Shown here piece by piece: positions 9,016 through 16,789 of a stretch of 53,013 nt of DNA; position 1 is the stretch's first letter; each line of letters begins with the position of its first letter. The notes under the pieces are model-generated. The model had not been told where the DNA came from, did not search any database, and was given only the letters and a program-made list of their open reading frames with translations. A program made the position numbers and the translations under genes. Origin of the DNA: Lacinutrix sp. MedPE-SW (GTDB taxonomy: Bacteria > Bacteroidota > Bacteroidia > Flavobacteriales > Flavobacteriaceae); contig NZ_MPCX01000016.1 in assembly GCF_001874145.1 (NCBI RefSeq), forward strand, positions 1 to 53,013, in the 5' to 3' direction.

Positions 9016-9876
9016 TTATTGAATATGAAGGTTGTGACCACAGCTATAGCAATACTCTGCATCGTCTTTATGTTTTGTAGATAAACAGTTTTGGCATCTT
9101 TGCGAGTTTAATTGTATATCGTCATGATTGCCATTGTTTTTATTACCTGTTTTATTTGCACTTTTAGTATATTCTGCAGATACTATTCCTGTTGGTACTG
9201 CAATAATACCATAACCCATAATCATTATTAATGTGGCTAAAAATTGGCCTAATGGAGTTTGTGGTGCAATATCACCAAAACCAACTGTAGTTAACGTTAC
9301 AATACACCAATACACACTTTTAGGAATATTGGTAAACCCATTTTCTTCACCTTCTATGAGGTACATTAACGTTCCAAAAATTATTGAAGCTATTATTACA
9401 GCAAATAAAAATACAGAGATTTTTGCACGACTAGCCTTTATAGCAGAAGCCAATTGGTTTGATGCACCAAGATACCGTGCTAGTTTTAGAATTCTAAATA
9501 CTCTTAATAGACGTAATGCTCTTAAAGCAACTAGAGCATGAGTTCCTGCAAAAATTATAGATAAATATTTAGGTATTGTTGATAGGAAATCTATAATACC
9601 ATAAAAGCTAAATATATACTTTAAAGGTTTTTTTACAGTTATTATTCTTGCAATATATTCTACGGTAAAGAGTATGGTAACTATCCATTCGCCGATATTT
9701 AGCAGGTTGTGATATTTATCATCAATCCACCTTACACTTTCAAGCATAACAAGTATAATACTTGCTAAAATAAAAACAAGTAAAACAACATCAAAAAGCT
9801 TTCCTGCAGGAGTATCTGCTTCGTAGATAATCTCATATAGTCTATCTTTCCAATATGTGTTTTTCTTTTTACTCAT
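9016..9876 (-). CDS. Voltage-gated-type potassium channel with C-terminal zinc ribbon
   Basis: A 286-residue six-helix ion channel. The S4-like helix carries regularly spaced arginines (ALRALRLLRVFRILKLARYL) and the pore has the K+ selectivity filter TTVGFGDIAP, so it should form a tetrameric K+-selective pore in the inner membrane. After S6 a short tail ends in two CxxC pairs (CQNC ... CYSC with HKDDAEY between), a zinc-ribbon that probably folds in the cytoplasm. The gene sits 28 nt downstream of the exonuclease-GIY-YIG gene and 5 nt upstream of miaA. Family is clear; what gates it is not. Confidence 0.9.
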   Translation of the reverse strand: MSKKKNTYWKDRLYEIIYEADTPAGKLFDVVLLVFILASIILVMLESVRWIDDKYHNLLNIGEWIVTILFTVEYIARIITVKKPLKYIFSFYGIIDFLSTIPKYLSIIFAGTHALVALRALRLLRVFRILKLARYLGASNQLASAIKASRAKISVFLFAVIIASIIFGTLMYLIEGEENGFTNIPKSVYWCIVTLTTVGFGDIAPQTPLGQFLATLIMIMGYGIIAVPTGIVSAEYTKSANKTGNKNNGNHDDIQLNSQRCQNCLSTKHKDDAEYCYSCGHNLHIQ

Positions 9877-9904
9877 AGAATCAAAAGTACTAAAAAGATT
9901 ACGT

Positions 9905-11278
9905 TTAATTTTCAGTATTAAATTTAAGAATTTTTAAACGCTTTTTTTTACGCATGTATGTTTGAATAATATGTTGCGTATCTCTATTATTATCCATTGG
10001 TGTTAATATAGATTTTAAGATTTCTATATTGTTTAATTGATAGTTTAAATCGTAAAAACTATAACCTTTATAAACACCATTTTCAATTAAAATGGCGCTT
10101 CGTTCGTTTACATTTCTTCCGCGATCAATTATAATCATGTTTTGATTACTGTAGCTATATTTTGTTATAATTTTTTGAACTCTAGAATTATAAGCTTCTG
10201 TGTTCTCTTCATTTATACAAGCGCCTTCACATTCTTTAATTTCGTATTTAAAACAACTGCTTAAGGTTTTTTCTAAACCTGTAAGTTTTAAGCATAGCTT
10301 ATGTTTTTCGGCTGCATGATTTAAAAAAGCTTTGCCACTTTGTTTGTTTGTAAATGTGGTTATTGCTTTTTTTCTACCATCAACAGGTTCTATATTTAAA
10401 TTTATATAACCATTGGTGTCAATAGATTTATAAAGGCCGAGAGAGAATAAACTTTTTTTTAGTGCTCTATTTAAAATAGGTTTATTACGCTTAATTTCTT
10501 CATTTTCTTTTAATAAAGCAATAAGTTCGTTTCCTGTTGCTTCGTAAGTTACTGTTGCTACTTTTAGCTGGATTTTTTTAGACTTACTATCTGTACCAGT
10601 AAAATGTTGGTTTATACGTCTTTTTATATTTTTACTTTTTCCTATATATATAATATCACCATCTTTATTATGTATATAATAAACGCCAGTAATACTTGGC
10701 ATTTGTGCTATAATATCTACAAGCTTTGGTTCTAATTGAAGCTTTGGCTGTTTGCGTAAAAATGTTTGAATTATAGTTTTCTCAATATCTTTACTAAGTA
10801 AAAGTTTAAAAAGTTTAACTGTAGCTAATGCGTCTCCAGATGCACGATGCCTATCTGTCACGGGTATACCAAGTGAACGCACTAATTTACCTAGGCTATA
10901 TGATGGTAAATCTGGAATAAGCGTTTTAGACAACTCTACAGTACAAAGTGTCTCGCGTTCAAACTCAAAACCTAAACGCTTAAATTCTGTACGTAAAATT
11001 CTATTATCAAATTGTGCATTGTGAGCAACTATAATACAGCCTTCGGTTATTTCAACTATACGTTTTGCAACCTCATAGAATTTTGGAGCATTGCGTAACA
11101 TATTGCTATTTATACCTGTTAGGTTTACTACAAAAGGTTGTATTTCACGTTCTGGATTTACTAAACTTATAAATTGATCTACAACTTCGTGGCCATCAAA
11201 TTTATAGATTGCAATTTCTGTTATGCCTTCTTCATTATACTTACCACCAGTAGTTTCTATGTCTAAAATTGCGTAAAT
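9905..11278 (-). CDS. DEDDh exonuclease fused to GIY-YIG nuclease (UvrC-N/Cho-like), ATT start
   Basis: The reading frame continues 59 codons upstream of the first ATG (11101) to a stop at 11282-11284. That stretch holds YAILDIETTGG, the DxE catalytic motif of DnaQ-type 3'-5' exonucleases, plus the following core strands. With it the domain is complete: DxE at residues 6 and 8, HNAQFD, and HRASGDALAT (HxxxxD). No ATG, GTG or TTG exists between the stop and the DxE motif, so translation probably begins at ATT 11276-11278, where relatives carry Met. Residues about 195-275 form the GIY-YIG domain (GVYYI ... IYIGKSKN). The product (457 aa) probably acts in DNA repair, the GIY-YIG part resembling the incision domain of UvrC/Cho. 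It lies 14 nt after the YggS stop. Confidence 0.88.
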   Translation of the reverse strand: MYAILDIETTGGKYNEEGITEIAIYKFDGHEVVDQFISLVNPEREIQPFVVNLTGINSNMLRNAPKFYEVAKRIVEITEGCIIVAHNAQFDNRILRTEFKRLGFEFERETLCTVELSKTLIPDLPSYSLGKLVRSLGIPVTDRHRASGDALATVKLFKLLLSKDIEKTIIQTFLRKQPKLQLEPKLVDIIAQMPSITGVYYIHNKDGDIIYIGKSKNIKRRINQHFTGTDSKSKKIQLKVATVTYEATGNELIALLKENEEIKRNKPILNRALKKSLFSLGLYKSIDTNGYINLNIEPVDGRKKAITTFTNKQSGKAFLNHAAEKHKLCLKLTGLEKTLSSCFKYEIKECEGACINEENTEAYNSRVQKIITKYSYSNQNMIIIDRGRNVNERSAILIENGVYKGYSFYDLNYQLNNIEILKSILTPMDNNRDTQHIIQTYMRKKKRLKILKFNTEN

Positions 11279-11292
11279 AGGCTAAGTTCTTT

Positions 11293-11961
11293 TTAATTAT
11301 AATTTCTAGCTCCAAATATACTACTTCCTATTCTAACCATTGTGCTTCCACAATCTATTGCTAGTTTATAATCGCCACTCATTCCCATACTTATAGTTTT
11401 TAGGTTACAGTGCTTACTATTTAGGAGTTTTAATTCTTCAAAAGCCGTTTTTAAAAGTTTAAATTCTTTTTCTATTTGAAGTTGGTTGTCTGTAAAGGTT
11501 GCCATTCCCATAACACCTGTAATATTGATGTTTTTTAATGTTGAAAAGTCCTCCGATTGTAAAATATCTGAAGCTTCTTGTGTAGACATTCCAAATTTAG
11601 AATTTTCTTCGGCAATTTTAATTTGAAGTAAACAATCTATAACTCTATCATGTTTAATAGCTTGTTTATTAATTTCTTTTAAAAGCTTAAAACTCTCAAC
11701 ACCATGAATTAAGCTAACAAATGGAGCCATGTATTTTACCTTATTACGTTGTACATGTCCAATCATGTGCCAAGCAATATCTTTAGGCATTTGTTCATGC
11801 TTTTCTACCATTTCTTGAATTTTATTTTCTCCAAAAATGCGTTGTCCAGCATTATAAGCTTCCATTAAATCACTTACCGGTTTTGTTTTAGAAACAGCTA
11901 CTAGTGTAACTTGTTCTGGTAGTGATTGTTTAATTATGTTGAGGTTGTTTTGTATGCTCAT
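11293..11961 (-). CDS. YggS-family pyridoxal-phosphate homeostasis protein
   Basis: A 222-residue single-domain PLP-binding TIM-barrel protein, the bacterial relative of PROSC/PLPBP. The cofactor lysine is K25 in VAVSKTK, and GENKIQEM, WHMIGHVQRNK and MGMSGDYKLAI are the family's conserved blocks. Known members help keep free PLP balanced and affect amino-acid metabolism; no catalytic activity is established. Its ATG overlaps the stop of the upstream small gene by 1 nt (TAATG). Confidence 0.95.
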   Translation of the reverse strand: MSIQNNLNIIKQSLPEQVTLVAVSKTKPVSDLMEAYNAGQRIFGENKIQEMVEKHEQMPKDIAWHMIGHVQRNKVKYMAPFVSLIHGVESFKLLKEINKQAIKHDRVIDCLLQIKIAEENSKFGMSTQEASDILQSEDFSTLKNINITGVMGMATFTDNQLQIEKEFKLLKTAFEELKLLNSKHCNLKTISMGMSGDYKLAIDCGSTMVRIGSSIFGARNYN

Positions 11962-12200
11962 TATTCTTCTTTTCTAGTAATTGCGTAATATATTACATAA
12001 AACCAGCTAAATAATCCATGAATTATTGCGAATAAAATAGATTTGTTTCTATCCAATGATGTAACTACAGCAATTACAGATCCCAATCCAACGCCATTTT
12101 TTATTATGGTTTTTTGTATTGTGGCAGATTCGTTTTGAAACGCAAAACATTCTAAGCCTATTAAAAATATAATACAAAAAGAAATAATGTGTTTATTCAT
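11961..12200 (-). CDS. Small membrane protein of unknown function
   Basis: A 79-residue protein with an N-terminal hydrophobic stretch that could be a signal peptide (IISFCIIFLIGLECFAFQ), a second weakly hydrophobic segment (GVGLGSVIAVVTSL) and a third (LFAIIHGLFSWFYVIYYAIT). I do not recognise a named family. It is wedged between the DUF1015 gene (7 nt) and yggS (1-nt overlap), so it is very likely a real gene translated as part of the same operon. Confidence 0.75.
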   Translation of the reverse strand: MNKHIISFCIIFLIGLECFAFQNESATIQKTIIKNGVGLGSVIAVVTSLDRNKSILFAIIHGLFSWFYVIYYAITRKEE

Positions 12201-12207
12201 ATTTTAT

Positions 12208-13446
12208 TTAAAATTCGTAGATAGTTACACCACTTCGTAGCTTAGGTTCAATATATGTGCTTTTTGGTGGCATTTTAAGGCCATCGTCTGCAATTTGTTT
12301 CATTTGTTCTATTGTTGCAGGAACCATACCAAAACCAACTTTAAACTCGCCACTATCTATTTTGCTTTTTAAATTTACAATATCTTTTTTTCCGCTTAAA
12401 TAATCTATTCTATTATCATTACGTAAATCGGTAATACCAAGAATAGGTTTTAAAACGGTTTGGTAAAGAAGTTGTGCATCTAATTCTTCTAGAGAAGTTT
12501 TAAATTTATAGTGTGTTTTACGTAAATATAGTGAGTAAAACTCACCATCTAAATACATGCTAAAGTGATGAGGTTTAGATGGTTTGTAGGGCATTATTCC
12601 TCGATTTTCTATACGATAAATTGTGTCTAGTTGTATTAAAAATTCTTCTTTAGTATAGCCGTTTAAATCTTTTACCAATCTATTAAACTCATGAATTCGT
12701 AATTGAGATTCAGGAATTAAAAAACTCATAAAAAAATTATAAGCTTCATTGCCTTTATGGTTTTTATTTTCGGTTTTTAACTCTTTACAAAGTAACTGTG
12801 ATGATGCCGAGCGGTGGTGACCATCTGCTATATAAAGTGTAGGCATATTTGCAAAAGCGTTACTAATAGTTTTAATGTGCTTTTGGTTGTCTATTTGCCA
12901 TAAATAATGCGTATCGCGGTAAGTTGTGGTAAACTCAAACTCTGCACGTTGCTCTTGTATCTCATTAATAATTGTATTAATGGCTTTATTATCTGGATAG
13001 GTGAGTAGTACAGGTTCTGCATTAAAACCTACTGTTTTTAAGTAGTCTTTAAAAATGACTTCGCGACTAACAATAGTGTCTTCGTGTTTTTTAATAATAT
13101 CGTTTTGGTAATCTTCAACACTTGCGGCGGCAACAATACCATTAAAAACCTGTTTATCTCTGTCTACAACTTTGTAAATGTAAAAACTAGAAGCATCATC
13201 TTTTTTAAATACAGCATCTTCTTTAAATTCCAAGTAGCGGTTTTTTACTAATTGATAACGTGCTTCTCCAGAAATTTCTTTTGCATATTTATAACCAGGA
13301 TTTACAATGTGTAAAAACGAAAATGGGTTATAATCTAATCGCGCTTCACGTTCTGCTTGTGTATAACTTTGATACGAGCGTGAGGCAACTAAGCTAACTT
13401 TATCTCGTGTTGGTTTTACTGCTTTAAACGGAAGGATTTTTGCCAT
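12208..13446 (-). CDS. DUF1015 family protein (SerC-associated type)
   Basis: A 412-residue cytoplasmic protein with the family's opening (ILPFKAVKPTRDKVSLVASRSY), the YNPFSFLHIVNPG block and the central IADGHHRSASS motif. DUF1015 genes are often near serA/serC in Bacteroidetes and a link to serine metabolism has been suggested, but those genes are not in this window and the activity is unknown. It begins 64 nt after the 3-hydroxyacyl-CoA dehydrogenase gene on the same strand. Confidence 0.88.
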   Translation of the reverse strand: MAKILPFKAVKPTRDKVSLVASRSYQSYTQAEREARLDYNPFSFLHIVNPGYKYAKEISGEARYQLVKNRYLEFKEDAVFKKDDASSFYIYKVVDRDKQVFNGIVAAASVEDYQNDIIKKHEDTIVSREVIFKDYLKTVGFNAEPVLLTYPDNKAINTIINEIQEQRAEFEFTTTYRDTHYLWQIDNQKHIKTISNAFANMPTLYIADGHHRSASSQLLCKELKTENKNHKGNEAYNFFMSFLIPESQLRIHEFNRLVKDLNGYTKEEFLIQLDTIYRIENRGIMPYKPSKPHHFSMYLDGEFYSLYLRKTHYKFKTSLEELDAQLLYQTVLKPILGITDLRNDNRIDYLSGKKDIVNLKSKIDSGEFKVGFGMVPATIEQMKQIADDGLKMPPKSTYIEPKLRSGVTIYEF

Positions 13447-13510
13447 TAATTTTTATTACTTCTTTTATTTTTTAAACGGAAAAGCTATCAATTATTGTAA
13501 AAATCCCAGT

Positions 13511-14401
13511 TTACTTAATAAACTGAGATGATACTTTTTCTGCTTTTCTACTTTCTGAATAATCGTAAAAACCTTCACCAGATTTAACACCTAATTTTCC
13601 AGCTTGAACCATATTTACTAATAATGGACATGGTGCATATTTAGGGTTTTTAAAACCATCATACATCACATTTAATATAGATAAACAAACATCTAAGCCA
13701 ATAAAATCTGCTAATTGTAATGGTCCCATTGGGTGTGCCATACCTAATTTCATTACCGTATCAATTTCTTCAACTCCAGCAACGCCATTATATAATGTTT
13801 CTATAGACTCGTTAAGCATTGGCATTAATATGCGGTTGGCAACAAAACCAGGATAATCGTTAACTTCTGTTGGTGTTTTACCTAAAGTTTTAGATAACTC
13901 CATTATGGTATTTGTAACTTCGTCGCTAGTATTGTAACCACGAATAATTTCTACCAGTTTCATAATAGGTACAGGATTCATAAAATGCATACCAATTACC
14001 ATTTCTGGTCTTGATGTTACAGCAGCTATTTGTGTAATAGAAATAGACGACGTGTTTGTTGCTAAAATGGTGTCTTCTGGGCAAGCCTCGTCTAATTGCT
14101 TAAAAATTTTAAGTTTTAAATCTAAATTTTCTGTAGCTGCTTCAACCACTAATCCTGCATATTCAACACCTTCATTTACGTTAGTGTATGTTGTTATGTC
14201 TGCTAAAGTATTTGCTTTGTCTGCTTCAGAAATTTTTTCTTTAGCAACCATTCTATCTAAGTTTTTGGTGATAGTTGCAATACCTCTTTTTAGTGATTCT
14301 TCACTTATATCTATTAATTGAACTTTAAAGCCTGATTGTGCAAAGGTATGAGCAATACCATTTCCCATAGTTCCTGCTCCAATTACTGCTACGTTTTTCA
14401 T
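13511..14401 (-). CDS. 3-hydroxybutyryl-CoA (3-hydroxyacyl-CoA) dehydrogenase
   Basis: An NAD(P)-dependent dehydrogenase interconverting 3-hydroxyacyl-CoA and 3-ketoacyl-CoA, used in fatty-acid or amino-acid catabolism. The Rossmann fingerprint VIGAGTMGNGIAHTFAQSG is at residues 6-24, HFMNPVPIMKLVEI contains the catalytic His of the family, and the C-terminal domain (NDYPGFVANRILMPMLNES ... GMAHPMGPLQLADFIGLD) is intact. Length (296 aa) matches single-function Hbd/PaaH-type enzymes rather than the FadB fusion. No other beta-oxidation gene is adjacent, so the exact substrate is open. Confidence 0.93.
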   Translation of the reverse strand: MKNVAVIGAGTMGNGIAHTFAQSGFKVQLIDISEESLKRGIATITKNLDRMVAKEKISEADKANTLADITTYTNVNEGVEYAGLVVEAATENLDLKLKIFKQLDEACPEDTILATNTSSISITQIAAVTSRPEMVIGMHFMNPVPIMKLVEIIRGYNTSDEVTNTIMELSKTLGKTPTEVNDYPGFVANRILMPMLNESIETLYNGVAGVEEIDTVMKLGMAHPMGPLQLADFIGLDVCLSILNVMYDGFKNPKYAPCPLLVNMVQAGKLGVKSGEGFYDYSESRKAEKVSSQFIK

Positions 14402-14510
14402 ATAAAAAAAATATTATTTTAATTCCTAAGAGATAAGGAATGTGTTATTATTAAATTGTTATAATACATCATTTAAGTATAAATGATTTTTGATTTTTAT
14501 TTTGTGCTAA

Positions 14511-15470
14511 TTAAAATTGATCGATTATCATAGTAGCAACACGTAAAGCCTCGGTACCATCATGTAATGTTACTATTGGTTTTGTGTTGTTATTAATAGC
14601 ATCTGCAAAAGTTTCTAACTCGTCTAAAATGGCATTATTGCTTGATATTTGAGGGTTGTCAAAATAGATTTGCTTTTTTACACCTTCGGCATTTTGAAGA
14701 ATCATATCAAAATCTCCAGGTTGTGTTGGTGCATCTTTCATTTTTACAACTTCGCATTTTTTCTCTAAAAAGTCTACAGAGATGTAAGCATCTTTTTGAA
14801 AGAAACGTGTTTTACGCATGTTTTTTAATGAAATTCTACTGGCTGTTAAATTAGCAACGCAGCCGTTTACAAATTCAATTCTTGCATTTGCAATATCTGG
14901 TGTGTCGCTTATTACCGAAACGCCACTTGCAGATACATGTTTAACTTTAGAGTTTACTACACTTAAAATGACATCGATATCATGAATCATTAAATCTAAA
15001 ACTACAGGAACGTCTGTACCTCTTGGGTTAAATTCTGCCAAGCGATGAGTTTCTATAAACATAGGGTTTTCCAGTTGGTCTTTTATTGCAATAAATGCTG
15101 GATTAAAACGCTCTACGTGACCAACTTGACCTTTTACGCCATATTCTGCCACTAAGGTTCTTAGAGTTTCGGCTTCTTCAACAGTATTAGTAATTGGTTT
15201 CTCTATAAATATGTGTTTGCCTTTAGCAATTGCTTGCCTTGCGCAATCGTAGTGAGATAAAGTAGGTGTTACAATATCTACCATATCTACAGCATCTATT
15301 AATGCATCTATAGTATTAAAAAATTTATAACCAAATTCGGCTTCAACCTTTTTGCCATTTTCTTCATTAGCATCATAGAAACCAACAAGGTTGTATTTAG
15401 TAGACTCATTAAGAAGTCTTAAATGAATTTTTCCAAGGTGTCCAGCACCTAAAACTCCAGCGTTTAGCAT
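14511..15470 (-). CDS. Gfo/Idh/MocA-family NAD(P)-dependent oxidoreductase
   Basis: A 319-residue sugar-type dehydrogenase. An ATG further upstream (15539) would add a 23-residue tail that homologues lack; starting at 15470 gives MLNAGVLGAGHLGKIHLR, a standard Rossmann start, and leaves a -7 element just upstream. The catalytic EKP motif (HIFIEKPITN), the GHVERFNPAF block and the substrate segment VVLDLMIHDID are present. Family members oxidise or reduce sugars such as UDP-GlcNAc derivatives and inositols. The VERFNPAF/LMIHDID pattern recalls the UDP-GlcNAc-linked group, but the substrate is not proven by sequence. First gene of the minus-strand run. Confidence 0.9.
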   Translation of the reverse strand: MLNAGVLGAGHLGKIHLRLLNESTKYNLVGFYDANEENGKKVEAEFGYKFFNTIDALIDAVDMVDIVTPTLSHYDCARQAIAKGKHIFIEKPITNTVEEAETLRTLVAEYGVKGQVGHVERFNPAFIAIKDQLENPMFIETHRLAEFNPRGTDVPVVLDLMIHDIDVILSVVNSKVKHVSASGVSVISDTPDIANARIEFVNGCVANLTASRISLKNMRKTRFFQKDAYISVDFLEKKCEVVKMKDAPTQPGDFDMILQNAEGVKKQIYFDNPQISSNNAILDELETFADAINNNTKPIVTLHDGTEALRVATMIIDQF

Positions 15471-15487
15471 TCTGTTTACGTTTTTTT

Positions 15488-15522
15488 CAAAAATAAGATA
15501 TTTAGCTACGAATTTCACAAAA
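15488..15522 (-). promoter_or_regulatory. Promoter for the Gfo/Idh gene (TTTTG, 22 nt, TATTTTTG)
   Basis: On the minus strand TATTTTTG (15495-15488) matches the TAnnTTTG -7 element and TTTTG (15522-15518) a -33 element at an acceptable spacing of 22 nt. The expected start near 15482 leaves a leader of about 12 nt before the ATG at 15470 and supports that start codon. Confidence 0.55.
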
Positions 15523-15626
15523 TTGAGTGAATTTTTCACTGTTTTTTAGTTTAAAATTAAATTAAGAAATTACTTTTAAAACGAAAGATGTTTTGCTAAT
15601 TTTATCGTTCCTAACTGCTTCCTATT

Positions 15627-16268
15627 TTGAGAGATACTTTTAAACATCAAGGCTTAAGACAACAACTTGTTAATGTGTTAAAAAACAAAGGTATTACAGA
15701 TGCTTCTGTATTAGCTGCCATTGGTAAAATACCACGCCATTTATTTATGGATTCTAGTTTTTTAGATCATGCTTACCAAGATAAAGCGTTTCCTATTGCT
15801 GCAGACCAAACGATTTCTCAACCTTACACAGTAGCTTTTCAAACCGAATTAATGCAAGTAAATCGCGGTGATAAAGTTTTAGAAATTGGTACTGGTAGTG
15901 GTTATCAAACTGCAGTATTATGTGAAATAGGTGCAAAAGTTTATAGTATTGAAAGGCAACAAGAGCTTTTTAAAAAAACTAGCAAATTTTTACCAAAATT
16001 GGGATATAGAGCTAAAAAACTAATTTTTGGTGACGGTTATAAAGGTTTGGTAGAACAAGCACCTTTTAAAAGCATTATTGTAACAGCTGGAGCACCTTTT
16101 GTGCCAAAACCATTACTGGCACAATTAGAAATTGGTGGTCGACTTGTAATTCCTGTTGGTGATAAAGTACAGACCATGACTCTTTTTGTTAGAAAAGGAC
16201 CAACGGAATTTGATAAAACTGAGTTTGGTGAGTTTAGATTTGTACCTCTTTTAGAAGATAAAAACTAA
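15627..16268 (+). CDS. pcm: Protein-L-isoaspartate O-methyltransferase, TTG start
   Basis: Methylates isoaspartyl residues in aged proteins using S-adenosylmethionine, starting their repair. The 213-residue protein has the class I methyltransferase motif VLEIGTGSGYQTAVL, the family-specific PRHLFMD and the Pcm core AFPIAADQTISQPYTVAF. The chosen start is TTG (15627), which gives MRDTFKHQGLRQQL, the usual beginning in relatives; no ATG is available before the conserved region. It is divergent from the Gfo/Idh gene and overlaps the convergent DUF1648 gene by 4 nt. Confidence 0.94.
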   Translation: MRDTFKHQGLRQQLVNVLKNKGITDASVLAAIGKIPRHLFMDSSFLDHAYQDKAFPIAADQTISQPYTVAFQTELMQVNRGDKVLEIGTGSGYQTAVLCEIGAKVYSIERQQELFKKTSKFLPKLGYRAKKLIFGDGYKGLVEQAPFKSIIVTAGAPFVPKPLLAQLEIGGRLVIPVGDKVQTMTLFVRKGPTEFDKTEFGEFRFVPLLEDKN

Positions 16269-16780
16269 GGTTTCTTAAAAACATTAATTATAACTAAAAC
16301 AATTGGTGCAAAGGTTAAAACTCCAATTATAATATATATTAAATATTCGCTCCATACTCCAAATTGGTTGCCGTTTTTTAAAGCAATATTTACTACTTGG
16401 TAACTAATAATAGCAAATAGTATAGCAATTAATAAATTTACATAGCTAAGCATTTTTACAGCATCTTTGTACTGTTTTTCTACATTTTCTGGAGTGATTT
16501 TTACTGGATAATTAAAAATATGAGGATGTTGATTAAGCTTATACAAACCAAAAGCTGTTATTGCTCCTATTATGCCTAAAACAAATACAGAGTTTTTACT
16601 ACCGTAATTATCTACTTCTCCTTTGTAATTAAAATGCATTGGTACTTGTTCTGGTAAAACCGAATAATATATTGCTGGATAAATAAAACAGAAAGCAACA
16701 CATAAAAATGTTATTAATTCTAACACTTTTTGAGTTTGATTTTTTTGAAGTTTTATTTTTGGTCTATAGTCGTTAAACAT
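16265..16780 (-). CDS. DUF1648 domain membrane protein
   Basis: A 171-residue protein with about four membrane helices (roughly residues 20-40, 65-82, 110-130, 142-165). The segment SVLPEQVPMHFNYKGEVDNY is the DUF1648 signature (LPxxVPxHFxxxGxxD), found in SdpI-like and related membrane proteins. Specific function unknown. It starts 9 nt after the DUF5686 gene, so the two probably form an operon. Confidence 0.85.
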   Translation of the reverse strand: MFNDYRPKIKLQKNQTQKVLELITFLCVAFCFIYPAIYYSVLPEQVPMHFNYKGEVDNYGSKNSVFVLGIIGAITAFGLYKLNQHPHIFNYPVKITPENVEKQYKDAVKMLSYVNLLIAILFAIISYQVVNIALKNGNQFGVWSEYLIYIIIGVLTFAPIVLVIINVFKKP

Positions 16781-16789
16781 AAAAAAAAA

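Noticed and set aside
14421-14443. ATTCCT/AGGAAT inverted repeat before the 3-hydroxyacyl-CoA dehydrogenase gene
   Set aside because: The 6-bp stem is short and not followed closely by a T-run; too weak for a terminator or operator call.
15471-15539. Longer N-terminus of the Gfo/Idh enzyme
   Set aside because: The extra 23 residues precede the Rossmann fold and cover the promoter at 15488-15522.
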